Below, piece by piece: positions 28,529 to 36,442 of a stretch of 64,000 nt of DNA (position 1 is its first letter; each line of letters starts with the position of its first letter). Source of the stretch: Arcobacter venerupis (lineage in GTDB: Bacteria > Campylobacterota > Campylobacteria > Campylobacterales > Arcobacteraceae); contig NZ_CP053840.1 of NCBI RefSeq assembly GCF_013201665.1, forward strand, positions 1,612,001-1,676,000, in the 5' to 3' direction. The notes beneath the pieces were generated by a model. The model searched no databases and was not told the DNA's origin. It worked only from the letters and a program-made list of their open reading frames with translations. Position numbers and translations under genes: made by a program.

Positions 28529-28846
28529 ATGTGTATGAAACCCTCTCAAAGTATGTTTGATTTAGCAAAACATAAAACTGCTGAATTTTTAGACTCTTGC
28601 AGAAATGTAAGTAAAAAAGGTGCTGAAATTGCAAACAATGCAAAAACTTTTGCTGTAGCTACTACTGCTACTGTTTGTGCTGTTGCTTCTCAAGCTGCTG
28701 TTACATATGATGATGCAACAAAAAAATTAACTGGTGATTTCGATTTGACTACTTATGAGTCTGCTGTACCTATGGTTATAGGTGCTGTTGTTGCGATTGG
28801 TGTAGTTGGAATTGCAATTAAATTCATTAGAAGAAATGTGGGTTAA
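28529..28846 (+). CDS. major coat protein (pVIII-like)
   Basis: 105 residues. The C-terminal ~49 residues have the pVIII plan: a short acidic amphipathic part (TYDDATKKLTGDFDLTTYES), one membrane segment (VPMVIGAVVAIGVVGIAI) and a basic tail KFIRRNVG that would contact DNA. A signal-like core (VATTATVCAVASQA) precedes it, with probable cleavage near residue 56. The leader is long: 40 extra, partly basic residues before the hydrophobic core, beyond the ~23 of Ff pVIII. Followed by a strong terminator, as expected for the most abundant product. Confidence 0.82.
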   Translation: MCMKPSQSMFDLAKHKTAEFLDSCRNVSKKGAEIANNAKTFAVATTATVCAVASQAAVTYDDATKKLTGDFDLTTYESAVPMVIGAVVAIGVVGIAIKFIRRNVG

Positions 28847-28855
28847 TTTTTTTTC

Positions 28856-28885
28856 ATAAGAGGGTTAATCCCCTCTTATTAATTT
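28856..28885 (+). terminator. terminator after the coat gene
   Basis: Perfect nine-base stem ATAAGAGGG / CCCTCTTAT (28856-28864, 28871-28879) followed by TAATTTTT. Its position directly after the coat gene matches the central terminator of Ff phages. Confidence 0.75.
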
Positions 28886-28926
28886 TTAATCAAGAAATTA
28901 TCAAATTTTTTAATTAAGGCTTATAA

Positions 28927-29049
28927 ATGTTTACTTCTTCAACTGTTTTTGTAATTAGTTCTCTTTTTGCTATTGTTATTTCTTTTCAAATTACTTCTAT
29001 TGGAATTTATAAAACAATTGATTTAATTAAAAAAATGAAAGATTTATAA
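28927..29049 (+). CDS. small phage membrane protein (pVII/pIX-like)
   Basis: 40 residues, one hydrophobic segment (VFVISSLFAIVISFQITSIG) and a Lys-rich tail. Its stop overlaps the next start (TAATG). Size, topology and position between coat and adhesin genes match the minor tip proteins pVII and pIX, which cap the virion end that emerges first. Confidence 0.6.
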   Translation: MFTSSTVFVISSLFAIVISFQITSIGIYKTIDLIKKMKDL

Positions 29050-29414
29050 TGAAAACAATCTTATTAATATTTATTATCTCTTTATCTTTAAAAGCTGATT
29101 ATCTTGTTTATTGGTATCAATCTAGTAATAATGTAGTTCAATTTAATTCTCTTTGCGTAGAAAGTTATTCTTTAAGTGGCTCTTATTTTACGCGTACTTT
29201 GTCAGGTACAACTACAACTGCAACTGCTAATATGTCTAATGTTTCTAACTTTACTATTTTACCTGACTATGAATATAAAAATAATTCTTGTACACCTAAA
29301 ACAGCTAATTACAATAATTTAGGCCTAACAGAAAATCAATTTAATTTTCTTTCTGCTCTTACTGGTCTTTTAACTTCAATACTTTTAGTATTTGTAATAT
29401 TTTTAAAGGTTTAA
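29049..29414 (+). CDS. secreted phage minor protein with C-terminal anchor
   Basis: 121 residues: signal peptide (MKTILLIFIISLSLKA), a Ser/Thr-rich middle with two Cys, and a C-terminal membrane segment (FLSALTGLLTSILLVFVIFL). A periplasmic domain anchored at its C-terminus suits a virion tip or receptor-binding accessory protein. Stop-start overlap upstream and a three-base gap downstream place it in the structural operon. No homologue recognised. Confidence 0.65.
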   Translation: MKTILLIFIISLSLKADYLVYWYQSSNNVVQFNSLCVESYSLSGSYFTRTLSGTTTTATANMSNVSNFTILPDYEYKNNSCTPKTANYNNLGLTENQFNFLSALTGLLTSILLVFVIFLKV

Positions 29415-29416
29415 TA

Positions 29417-29542
29417 ATGACTTTCGCAATTATTCAATTAACAGATAATCAAGCTCTTAATTATTTCTTTAGTTTTCCAATTTATACGATGTTTATCTCA
29501 TTGCCATTTATTGCAATTTTACAATTAATTAAAAAGGTTTAA
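29417..29542 (+). CDS. small phage membrane protein
   Basis: 41 residues with a hydrophobic segment YFFSFPIYTMFISLPFIAIL and a KK tail. It lies two bases after the preceding stop and one before the adhesin ATG. Likely another minor tip protein. Confidence 0.55.
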   Translation: MTFAIIQLTDNQALNYFFSFPIYTMFISLPFIAILQLIKKV

Positions 29543-29543
29543 A

Positions 29544-31109
29544 ATGAAAAAAATATTATTTTTATTTTTGTTAATTTTTATTACTGATTCTTTTGCCACA
29601 ATTACATGTACAAAAAAAGTAATTAAAAATGGTCCGTTAGCTCCTTATAGTTGTAACGATTTTGCATTTCGTGCAGGTATTGAAATTCCAGCTAATTGTA
29701 GAACATCTAATGTTAATTATCATTATTTTGTACAAAATAAGACTTCTCTTTTAGAGTATCAATACGATGGTTTGACATGTCCAAATGTTCCTATTTATCC
29801 TAACCCTACTGATAATGGAGTTTGTAATTCTTCAGATGGTGAAAATGTTATTTGTACTAATAACCCTGACCCTTTAGGTGGTGGACAATGTCGTGATTTA
29901 TTTCAAAAAAATGGCCAAGCTTATACTTGTAATCCGAATACAAATGAAGCAACCCCTATTCCTAATAGTGATGGTGTTGAAACTGACCCAGAAAAAGGCG
30001 ATATTCCAAAGTGTAATGAGGGTTATGAATATACTTCTACTCCACATTTAGGTGGTGGTGATAAATATAATGATTGGGGTTGTTCTGCAAGTTCTGGAAC
30101 TGGTGACGGGGGTACTGGTTCAGGTTCAGGAACTGGTGATGGGGGTTCATCTCCTACTATTACAACTAATGCTGACGGTTCTAAATCTTGGACTTTACCA
30201 AATGGAACAAATTACAATTTAACTACTAATGGAACATTAACAACAACATATCCTGATGGTTCATCATCAGTTAAACAAGTTGGTTCGGATTATGGTGCAG
30301 GTTCTTCTGGTGGTGGTTCTGGAACTTCTACGGGTGGTGGTGCAGGAAATACAACAAATGAAAATAATACAACTCCCCCAACTGATACGCCTATAGATAA
30401 TACTCCTGTGTCTAACTCTTGTAATGATTCAGGCTTAACTTTACAAGAAAAAATGTTGTGTGAACTTAATGCAGGTATGAAAAAGCAAAACTCAGAAAAT
30501 GCTCCTGAAAATTCATTAAATCAACTTTTAAAAGATTTAAAAACAAGTAATCAAACTGATAATACGGCTTTGAATACTAATTTAAAAGATATTAAAGCAT
30601 TAAATGAAAATCAATTAAATAAACAAACTCAATCAAATTCAACTTTAGAAAAAATAAATGATAGTGCAAATGCAACTGAGCTTTATAATAAAGTTATGAA
30701 TGAAACACTTAATAAAATATCTAATCAGTTGGAAGCTGACCCTAATACTCCTGATACTGGAAATGCTCTTGAGGGTGCAGGAAATATTATTGATACTCTT
30801 GCTAATGAATATACAACTTTTAAAGACAATATGATTAATCAAGGTAATACTATTGTTTCTCTTGTTGATTCTTCAAAAGAAACTATTAATCAAGGCTTTT
30901 CTTTTACACTTTCTCAATCTGACATCACTACTTGTCCTATGGATTATAATCTTGATTTATCATCAATTGGTCAAGGTTCTTTTGCTGTTAAAATTGATTT
31001 ATGTAAATATACATCTATGTTAAAACCTTTTTTATATCCTTTGTTCTTAATTTCTATGACTTTAGGTCTTGTTTTTACATCTTTTAGATTGATTGGAGTA
31101 CTTTTATAA
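29544..31109 (+). CDS. pIII-like adsorption protein
   Basis: 521 residues: signal peptide (ending DSFA, ~18), Cys-rich N-terminal half (to ~175), a Gly/Ser/Thr-rich linker (about 180-275, with repeated GTGDGG and GGGSG), a helical Asn/Lys/Glu-rich domain, and a C-terminal membrane segment (LKPFLYPLFLISMTLGLVF). This is the plan of pIII: receptor-binding domains, flexible linker, anchor. It would contact the pilus and periplasmic TolA-like protein during infection. Its stop overlaps the next ATG (TAATG). Confidence 0.8.
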   Translation: MKKILFLFLLIFITDSFATITCTKKVIKNGPLAPYSCNDFAFRAGIEIPANCRTSNVNYHYFVQNKTSLLEYQYDGLTCPNVPIYPNPTDNGVCNSSDGENVICTNNPDPLGGGQCRDLFQKNGQAYTCNPNTNEATPIPNSDGVETDPEKGDIPKCNEGYEYTSTPHLGGGDKYNDWGCSASSGTGDGGTGSGSGTGDGGSSPTITTNADGSKSWTLPNGTNYNLTTNGTLTTTYPDGSSSVKQVGSDYGAGSSGGGSGTSTGGGAGNTTNENNTTPPTDTPIDNTPVSNSCNDSGLTLQEKMLCELNAGMKKQNSENAPENSLNQLLKDLKTSNQTDNTALNTNLKDIKALNENQLNKQTQSNSTLEKINDSANATELYNKVMNETLNKISNQLEADPNTPDTGNALEGAGNIIDTLANEYTTFKDNMINQGNTIVSLVDSSKETINQGFSFTLSQSDITTCPMDYNLDLSSIGQGSFAVKIDLCKYTSMLKPFLYPLFLISMTLGLVFTSFRLIGVLL

Positions 31110-31403
31110 TGTCAGTTTTAATTTCTTTACTAACTAATCTTATTCCTACTATTGTTACATTCTTCGCTAATATGGCGAAAAAATTAACATTAACAGCAAT
31201 TATTGTTCCAATTCAAATTATGCTTTTAATTTCTATCACTTTATGTCTTGTTCTTATATTTTTTAGATTGATTGGAGCATTTTTACAATGTCAGTTTTAA
31301 TTTCTTTACTAACTAATCTTATTCCTACTATTGTTACATTCTTCGCTAATATGGCGAAAAAATTAACATTAACAGCAATTATTGTTCCTATACAAATTAC
31401 TCT
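31046..31403 (+). repeat. 179-bp tandem duplication at the pIII/pVI junction
   Basis: Copies at about 31046-31224 and 31225-31403. Each holds the last ~63 bases of the pIII-like gene and the first ~115 bases of the pVI gene. The coding part from the ATG is identical over more than 100 bases, while the pIII-tail part has diverged at several positions. Confidence 0.92.
31109..31300 (+). CDS. chimeric pVI-start/pIII-tail membrane protein
   Basis: 63 residues made by the tandem duplication. The first 37 residues equal the start of the true pVI at 31288; the rest (LLISITLCLVLIFFRLIGAF) is a diverged copy of the pIII C-terminal anchor. It runs through the following ATG and stops at TAA 31298-31300, overlapping pVI by 13 bases. 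It has an intact TAATG start coupling and two membrane segments. It may be a by-product or a functional minor protein. Confidence 0.7.
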   Translation: MSVLISLLTNLIPTIVTFFANMAKKLTLTAIIVPIQIMLLISITLCLVLIFFRLIGAFLQCQF

Positions 31404-31719
31404 TTTAATTGCATTATATACTGCAAAATTTGCATTTATTACAACTATTATTACTCTTATTGTTTGGATTTATAATCGTGTTGTTGTTATCTTTGGTTTA
31501 ATTAGTTCTATGAATAATAATGTTTCTTTTGATATACCTTTTAAGATTCTTCAATCTCTTGGAATATTTCAAGCTCTAAATGAAACCTTTGCCCTATTCT
31601 CTTATGTTTTTGTATCACTTATGATTTTATTTATTTCTAAACTTGCAATTATGTCACTTCAGTCGATAGCTGATGAATATTTTAAAATTGGTGTTTTACT
31701 TCAATTAGGTCTTAAATAA
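31288..31719 (+). CDS. pVI-like minor coat protein
   Basis: 143 residues with three to four hydrophobic segments (SVLISLLTNLIPTIVTFFAN, PIQITLLIALYTAKFAFITT, FALFSYVFVSLMILF). Topology and location between pIII and pI match pVI, which with pIII closes the virion and releases it from the membrane. Its stop overlaps the Zot start by one base (TAATGG). Confidence 0.75.
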   Translation: MSVLISLLTNLIPTIVTFFANMAKKLTLTAIIVPIQITLLIALYTAKFAFITTIITLIVWIYNRVVVIFGLISSMNNNVSFDIPFKILQSLGIFQALNETFALFSYVFVSLMILFISKLAIMSLQSIADEYFKIGVLLQLGLK

Positions 31720-32915
31720 TGGCTGTTTATATTTATACGGGTGTTCCTAGAAGTGGAAAAAGTTATAAAGCTGTAGCATTAATTTATAAAACTTTTGTTT
31801 CTGTAATTATTTATTTTAAATTTACTTTTTCAAAAATAAATAATAATGATGATATTCTTTTGGAAATTTATAATTTTTTATTTTTTAAAATTTATAAATT
31901 TCAAAAAAAACCAGCTTATTTAAACTGTTATACAAATATAAATCAATTTAATTTTGATATATCAGATAAAATTTTTAAATTTGATTATGATTCTATTTTT
32001 GAAAAAATAAGTGAACTATTTGCTTACTATAATGATAAAAAAGATGATGCTTTTCTAATCGAAAAAGCAAAAGAATTAAGAGTATTTAATTCTCTTTTTG
32101 TAATTGATGAAGCTCATAATTATCTAAAATCAAAAGAAAATCCTGTTATCGTTTGGTGGTTTACTTACCACGGGCATTTATACCAAGATATTATCTTGAT
32201 TACACAAGATTTAAAATTAATCAATGATGAATATAAAAGAGTTGCAGAATATTTTTATAAGGCTGTTCCTCAAAGATTAAGACTTTCAAAGAATACTTTT
32301 AAATATAGACAATATAGCTCTTATAATATGTATCAAAAAGATTACATCTCTACTATTTCTGTTAAAGCTGATAAAAAAATATTTGATTTGTATGTATCAG
32401 GTGCAAAAGTTACAACAATGCCTATATTTTATAAATATGTATTTTTTATTTTTGTATTAATGTTAATTTCTTCTTATTTTATTACTAGCTTTTATAAAGA
32501 TATAAATTCTAAAATTGAACCTGAACAAATTCCAGAAATTCAAAATAATCAAACTACTCAAACTATTAATAATACAAAAAATGAAACTTCAACACCTGGG
32601 CAAATTCAAAACTTAGAAACTCCACTTATTCCAGTTCCTGAAGATACAACAAATTTAAAACTATTTAAATTTAACTGCTTTGATACATTGTGTTATTTTC
32701 AATTTGAAGATAAATCAACTTTTGAGATTCCTCAAAACATTCTAAAAGTTTATTTAATGGATGTTGACTTTGACAAAAAATTCATAGAGCTAAAAAATAA
32801 TAGATTATCTATTTATGTTTTAGTTCCTGAAACAAAATTTAATTTTATAAAACAAGGGGTAAAAAATGAAAACAAAAATGAAACTGGTGCTTTTAATCTT
32901 CCTATTTCTAAATAA
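31719..32915 (+). CDS. Zot-like assembly ATPase (pI)
   Basis: 398 residues. Walker A GVPRSGKS at residues 8-15 and Walker B FVIDEAH at 127-133 define the N-terminal cytoplasmic ATPase. A single membrane segment is at ~239-258, followed by a periplasmic part with a Pro/Thr/Asn-rich stretch and two Cys. pI/Zot drives extrusion of the virion through the secretin. Similar genes occur in Campylobacter prophages. The 3' end overlaps the secretin gene by 50 bases. Confidence 0.9.
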   Translation: MAVYIYTGVPRSGKSYKAVALIYKTFVSVIIYFKFTFSKINNNDDILLEIYNFLFFKIYKFQKKPAYLNCYTNINQFNFDISDKIFKFDYDSIFEKISELFAYYNDKKDDAFLIEKAKELRVFNSLFVIDEAHNYLKSKENPVIVWWFTYHGHLYQDIILITQDLKLINDEYKRVAEYFYKAVPQRLRLSKNTFKYRQYSSYNMYQKDYISTISVKADKKIFDLYVSGAKVTTMPIFYKYVFFIFVLMLISSYFITSFYKDINSKIEPEQIPEIQNNQTTQTINNTKNETSTPGQIQNLETPLIPVPEDTTNLKLFKFNCFDTLCYFQFEDKSTFEIPQNILKVYLMDVDFDKKFIELKNNRLSIYVLVPETKFNFIKQGVKNENKNETGAFNLPISK

Positions 32916-34068
32916 TTTAAAAGCTGAAACTTTAGAAATGAACTTAGCTACATTTGCAACGTATGCAAGTGAAGTAAACAATGTAAATATACTAATTGAT
33001 GATGCTTTAAAAAATGAAAATATCATTTTTATTATAAATGATAAAGAATCTTATATGTTAGAAGCTTTTAGGAGAGCTGTTAATCTTAAAGGCTTAGAAC
33101 TTGTACAAACTGAAAAGTTTTATTTTGTAACTAAAAAAGATTTATATGTTGAGGATTTAAAATATCGTTCAATTAAATTGAATTTCGTTAAATATGAAGA
33201 TATACAAAACTTTCTAAAAGTTTATGAAGATAGAATTAAATTTGAATTTATATCTACTTCAAAAACTCTCCTTATTTATTCAAAAGAAAAAGAGTTTAAT
33301 TCTATAAAACAAATGATTGGTTCTATTGATACACTTCCAAAACAATTAAAATTAAAAGTTACAATCCTTGAAACAAATTTAGATAAATTAAAAGAGCTAG
33401 GTAGTGATTCAAGTTCTATTAATTTACAAAATGACGGTAACTTCTTTTTTAATCTTGTTTCTTATCCTTTTTCAGTTAATAACAATGTTGATTCATCAAA
33501 AAAAGATAACTTCTATACATTCCTTAAATATTTAAATTCAACTGGAACAAGTGACATTGTATCTAATCCAGTTCTTACACTTTCAGATGAAAAAGAAATT
33601 AAATTCAATGATGTTAGGAATGTGCCATACAATATGGGAACAACAACTATTAATGATGCTAATTTAAGAACTTCAAATACTACTGAATTTCGTGATGTAG
33701 GTTTACAAATTACAATTACATCACATATTTATGAAGATAATCAAGTTTATTTAGATTTAGAATTAAGTGTTTCAAACATTCTTTCTAATACTGATAATTT
33801 GCCTATTACTTCAAAAAAATATGTTAAACAATCTTTTCAATTACCAGTTGGTAAATTATTTGTTCTTACAGGAATTAATAAAAAAGAGTTACTTACTTCT
33901 TACAATGAAATTCCAGTTTTAGCAGATATTCCGTTTATGGGGTGGTTGTTTAAATATGACTCTAAACAAGAAACAAATAATAATTTAACTGTTGTTTTTG
34001 AGTTAATAAATGAAAAAGATTTTGACACTAAAAACTTTAATGTTTTAGTTCCTAATGCTATTCATTAG
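32866..34068 (+). CDS. phage secretin (pIV)
   Basis: 400 residues with signal peptide (MKTKMKLVLLIFLFLNNLKA). N-terminal N0/N1-like domains run to ~160 (SIKLNFVKYEDIQNFLKVY); the secretin domain follows from ~175, with VSNPVLTLSDEKEIKF, FRDVGLQITITSHI and the final VLADIPFMGWLF signature. It forms the outer membrane exit channel. The AAGGGG before the ATG supports this start inside the Zot frame. An own secretin means the phage need not borrow the host's. Confidence 0.92.
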   Translation: MKTKMKLVLLIFLFLNNLKAETLEMNLATFATYASEVNNVNILIDDALKNENIIFIINDKESYMLEAFRRAVNLKGLELVQTEKFYFVTKKDLYVEDLKYRSIKLNFVKYEDIQNFLKVYEDRIKFEFISTSKTLLIYSKEKEFNSIKQMIGSIDTLPKQLKLKVTILETNLDKLKELGSDSSSINLQNDGNFFFNLVSYPFSVNNNVDSSKKDNFYTFLKYLNSTGTSDIVSNPVLTLSDEKEIKFNDVRNVPYNMGTTTINDANLRTSNTTEFRDVGLQITITSHIYEDNQVYLDLELSVSNILSNTDNLPITSKKYVKQSFQLPVGKLFVLTGINKKELLTSYNEIPVLADIPFMGWLFKYDSKQETNNNLTVVFELINEKDFDTKNFNVLVPNAIH

Positions 34069-34076
34069 GTCTTATT

Positions 34077-34316
34077 ATGTCTATTGGTACCAAAACAAAA
34101 TGCTTGATATGTGGACATACTTTTCCAAATAAATCAAAATTTCGTCCAAAAGAATATTGTTCAGATAATTGTAAAGATTTAAGTAAATTTTTACATGCAT
34201 TTGAACGTAATCTTTATAAGGTTGATTTTAATGAAGATTATTCTAACAAATTAAAATCTCAATTATTTTTGATTGCTAATCAAATTAAATGTATTTCTAA
34301 AAAGGCTAAAAAATGA
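34077..34316 (+). CDS. small zinc-ribbon-like phage protein
   Basis: 79 residues. Four Cys in the pattern CLICGHTF...YCSDNCKD form a likely zinc site of the FPG/MYM-type (CxxC...CxxxC). The rest is helical and basic. It probably binds nucleic acid, perhaps in replication control, as it lies upstream of Rep. Overlaps the next small gene by four bases. Confidence 0.7.
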   Translation: MSIGTKTKCLICGHTFPNKSKFRPKEYCSDNCKDLSKFLHAFERNLYKVDFNEDYSNKLKSQLFLIANQIKCISKKAKK

Positions 34317-34477
34317 AAATTATATTCTATGTTTTAAATGTTTTTTTAAAATTACTTATATTTCCAATTTCATGGTTAATTGTTGGTTTTGTTCTTTATA
34401 TTTATTTTCTTTTTAAATTTCAAGATTTTAAGATTAATTTTGATGTTGAACTTACTGAATTTGATTTTGAAGATTAA
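34313..34477 (+). CDS. small phage membrane protein
   Basis: 54 residues: a strongly hydrophobic stretch (roughly residues 4-36) then an acidic tail ending ELTEFDFED. ATGA overlap with the zinc-ribbon gene implies coupling. Too short for the usual length cut-off but well placed, with AAAGGC upstream. Confidence 0.6.
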   Translation: MKIIFYVLNVFLKLLIFPISWLIVGFVLYIYFLFKFQDFKINFDVELTEFDFED

Positions 34478-34502
34478 AACAAAACATTATAAAAGGCTAA
34501 AA

Positions 34503-34736
34503 ATGAAAAAGATTAAACTAAATACAGAAGATACAGTAAGAGTAAAAATCAGTCCAGATGTGTTTAAAATTGTACTTGTTACACAAGTAAATCAAACTAC
34601 ATTTAATAGTGTTGATGTAAATGAAAAAGAAGAGGTTTTCTTTTTACATGACATCGTAAAAGTAATTACAACACAAAAAAAATTAGATTTAAAATTTGAA
34701 AATAAAATCGTTATAACTCAACCAACACTTTTTTAA
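34503..34736 (+). CDS. small phage protein of unknown function
   Basis: 77 residues from the ATG at 34503, preceded by AAAAGGC. The frame is open further upstream to 34380, but that part is the shifted reading of the preceding membrane protein gene. The protein is beta-rich and charged (TVRVKISPDVFKIVLVTQV, FFLHDIVKVITTQKK). It lies 15 bases before rep and may assist replication. Confidence 0.65.
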   Translation: MKKIKLNTEDTVRVKISPDVFKIVLVTQVNQTTFNSVDVNEKEEVFFLHDIVKVITTQKKLDLKFENKIVITQPTLF

Positions 34737-34751
34737 TATATTAGGGGTAAT

Positions 34752-36146
34752 ATGTACGGAATTACAAAACACTTAAGAGAGTATGCTCTTAAAAAAATTG
34801 ATAGACAAAAAGAATTTTTATCAAATAATTCTTTTCAAGTTGGTGCAGATATAATCCCTATGATTAAACTTTTCAAGAATGCATATATCAATCCTGATAG
34901 ATATATAGCTGAAGTTAATCATAGGGCTTATTCTTTAAATACTTATGCTTTAATGCATAATTTAAAACCAATTTTTGGTACTATTACCCTGCCCTCAGAA
35001 TATCATAAATCTAAAACTTTAAAAAATGGAAAGATAATATCTAATCCTAGATATTGTAATAAAAATAAAATTCCTGATATTGAGAGAGTTTATGATATTA
35101 AAACAAAAAAACATGTTTTAACAAATTTACAATTATCTTATTTTTCTCCACATGAGGGTGCTAAAAAGCTTTCAAAAATGTTTAAAGCACTTATAGATTT
35201 ACCATTTTTAAAAAACATCCCTAAACAAGATAAATGTTATTTTAGAGTTTATGAGCCCCAACAAGATGGTACACCTCATATACATTTTAGTTTTTTTGTT
35301 CCAGAACATTTATTACAAGATTCATATTTTAAAATGCAACGATACTTTTCAAAAAATCATCCAAAATTGCAAGTTGATTTCCAAATTAATATTGATAATC
35401 CAGTTGCTTATTTGATGAAGTATATCTTAAAGACTTTTGACGATTTAAGACAAAACCCTGATAATATATCAGATTTAAGTCTTTGGTACATTGCCCATAA
35501 AATTACTCGTTTTTATACCTCGCGAACTTTAATGACTTTAGAAGTCTATAGGAAATTAAATGGACGATATAACCTCTTAGAGCTTACTACAATGTTTAAA
35601 AATAAAGAAATCAACTACTTTGTAGATTGTGATACTAATGCAGTTCTACAGATAGTTGATAAGTATGGCGATTTATATGTAAAGAAACCTACAACATTGC
35701 TATTAAAAGATGATTCTATCGCTAATGATTTAATTGATAGAAGATTTGATTTAAAACAAAACGGAACATTAAAAGATAGACAAAAAGATAAACCACAATT
35801 ATCTTATAAAAATGTTATATCTGAGTTTGAGAGAATTTATGATATTAAAACAAAAAAACATGTTTTAACAAAACAGCAATCAAATTTTTCTTCAATACCT
35901 ATTTATATAAATAATAAAAAGTATTTTATAAAAGATAATCAAGTAGTTCTCCAAGAACGACTCATGTGTGTTAATGATTTGATTGATAATAAATTAATTT
36001 CATATTATTATCATCTGGCTAATAAATTTGATAAATTAGATAATTACTCTCATTTTGCAATAGTAAAAAATGAAATGATAAAAAGGCAATTTTTAAATGA
36101 AAATAAATTGAATCCTAATGATATGTTTGATGAATTTGGCTTTTAA
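34752..36146 (+). CDS. rolling-circle replication initiator (HUH type)
   Basis: 464 residues. An HUH metal site is visible as PHIHFSFF (H176, H178), preceded by FRVYEPQQDGT, and a catalytic candidate at Y220/Y224 in VAYLMKYILK. This fits the pII/Rep function of nicking the double-stranded form and religating the displaced strand. The region after ~250 has no obvious domain. Residues 110-124 recur at 359-373 through a 45-bp in-frame direct repeat. Followed by a convergent gene overlapping by four bases. Confidence 0.85.
   Translation: MYGITKHLREYALKKIDRQKEFLSNNSFQVGADIIPMIKLFKNAYINPDRYIAEVNHRAYSLNTYALMHNLKPIFGTITLPSEYHKSKTLKNGKIISNPRYCNKNKIPDIERVYDIKTKKHVLTNLQLSYFSPHEGAKKLSKMFKALIDLPFLKNIPKQDKCYFRVYEPQQDGTPHIHFSFFVPEHLLQDSYFKMQRYFSKNHPKLQVDFQINIDNPVAYLMKYILKTFDDLRQNPDNISDLSLWYIAHKITRFYTSRTLMTLEVYRKLNGRYNLLELTTMFKNKEINYFVDCDTNAVLQIVDKYGDLYVKKPTTLLLKDDSIANDLIDRRFDLKQNGTLKDRQKDKPQLSYKNVISEFERIYDIKTKKHVLTKQQSNFSSIPIYINNKKYFIKDNQVVLQERLMCVNDLIDNKLISYYYHLANKFDKLDNYSHFAIVKNEMIKRQFLNENKLNPNDMFDEFGF
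35081..35125 (+). repeat. 45-bp direct repeat inside rep, copy 1
   Basis: Matches 35828-35872 with one mismatch, 747 bases away, in frame. Both encode the ERxYDIKTKKHVLT segment. Confidence 0.9.
35828..35872 (+). repeat. 45-bp direct repeat inside rep, copy 2
   Basis: Second copy of the repeat at 35081. Recombination between them would remove exactly 249 codons including the HUH motif. Confidence 0.9.
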
Positions 36147-36442
36147 GCTTTATAATAATTAAAAAACAATTTCATATTATTTTCAAATGTGCATAATGAA
36201 ATTTGATCATTCAAATATCTACTTTGACATAATTTATAATATTTATATTGTACTTTTGATAATTTCCAAAAAAAATTCATAAATAATTTATGAATTCTAT
36301 CATGTCTTAAAATCCAGTTTTCATTGTAGTTTGCGTTTAAATTTATTAGACTTAATTTAAACATAACTTTAAATTTATCAATATTTCTTAAAGTTTTTTT
36401 ATTCATAAATTCCCAAATTGTTGTTTGTCTATAAGCTTTCAT
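36143..36442 (-). CDS. reverse-strand phage protein of unknown function
   Basis: 99 residues, basic and aromatic-rich (TIWEFMNKK, NENWILRHDRIHKLF, FFWKLSKVQYKYYKL). No signal peptide. An excellent AAGGAG lies eight bases before the ATG. It faces rep and is transcribed away from the non-coding region, the place where repressors or superinfection functions sit in many inoviruses. Not recognised. Confidence 0.65.
   Translation of the reverse strand: MKAYRQTTIWEFMNKKTLRNIDKFKVMFKLSLINLNANYNENWILRHDRIHKLFMNFFWKLSKVQYKYYKLCQSRYLNDQISLCTFENNMKLFFNYYKA

Noticed and set aside
31719..32915. Zonula occludens toxin
   Set aside because: The gene is a Zot/pI phage assembly ATPase by domain order and position; a toxin role for its C-terminal part cannot be argued from the sequence.
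34380..34736. 118-residue ORF starting at 34380
   Set aside because: The upstream part is a shifted reading of the 54-residue membrane protein gene (34313-34477). A good ribosome site and ATG at 34503 give the real start.
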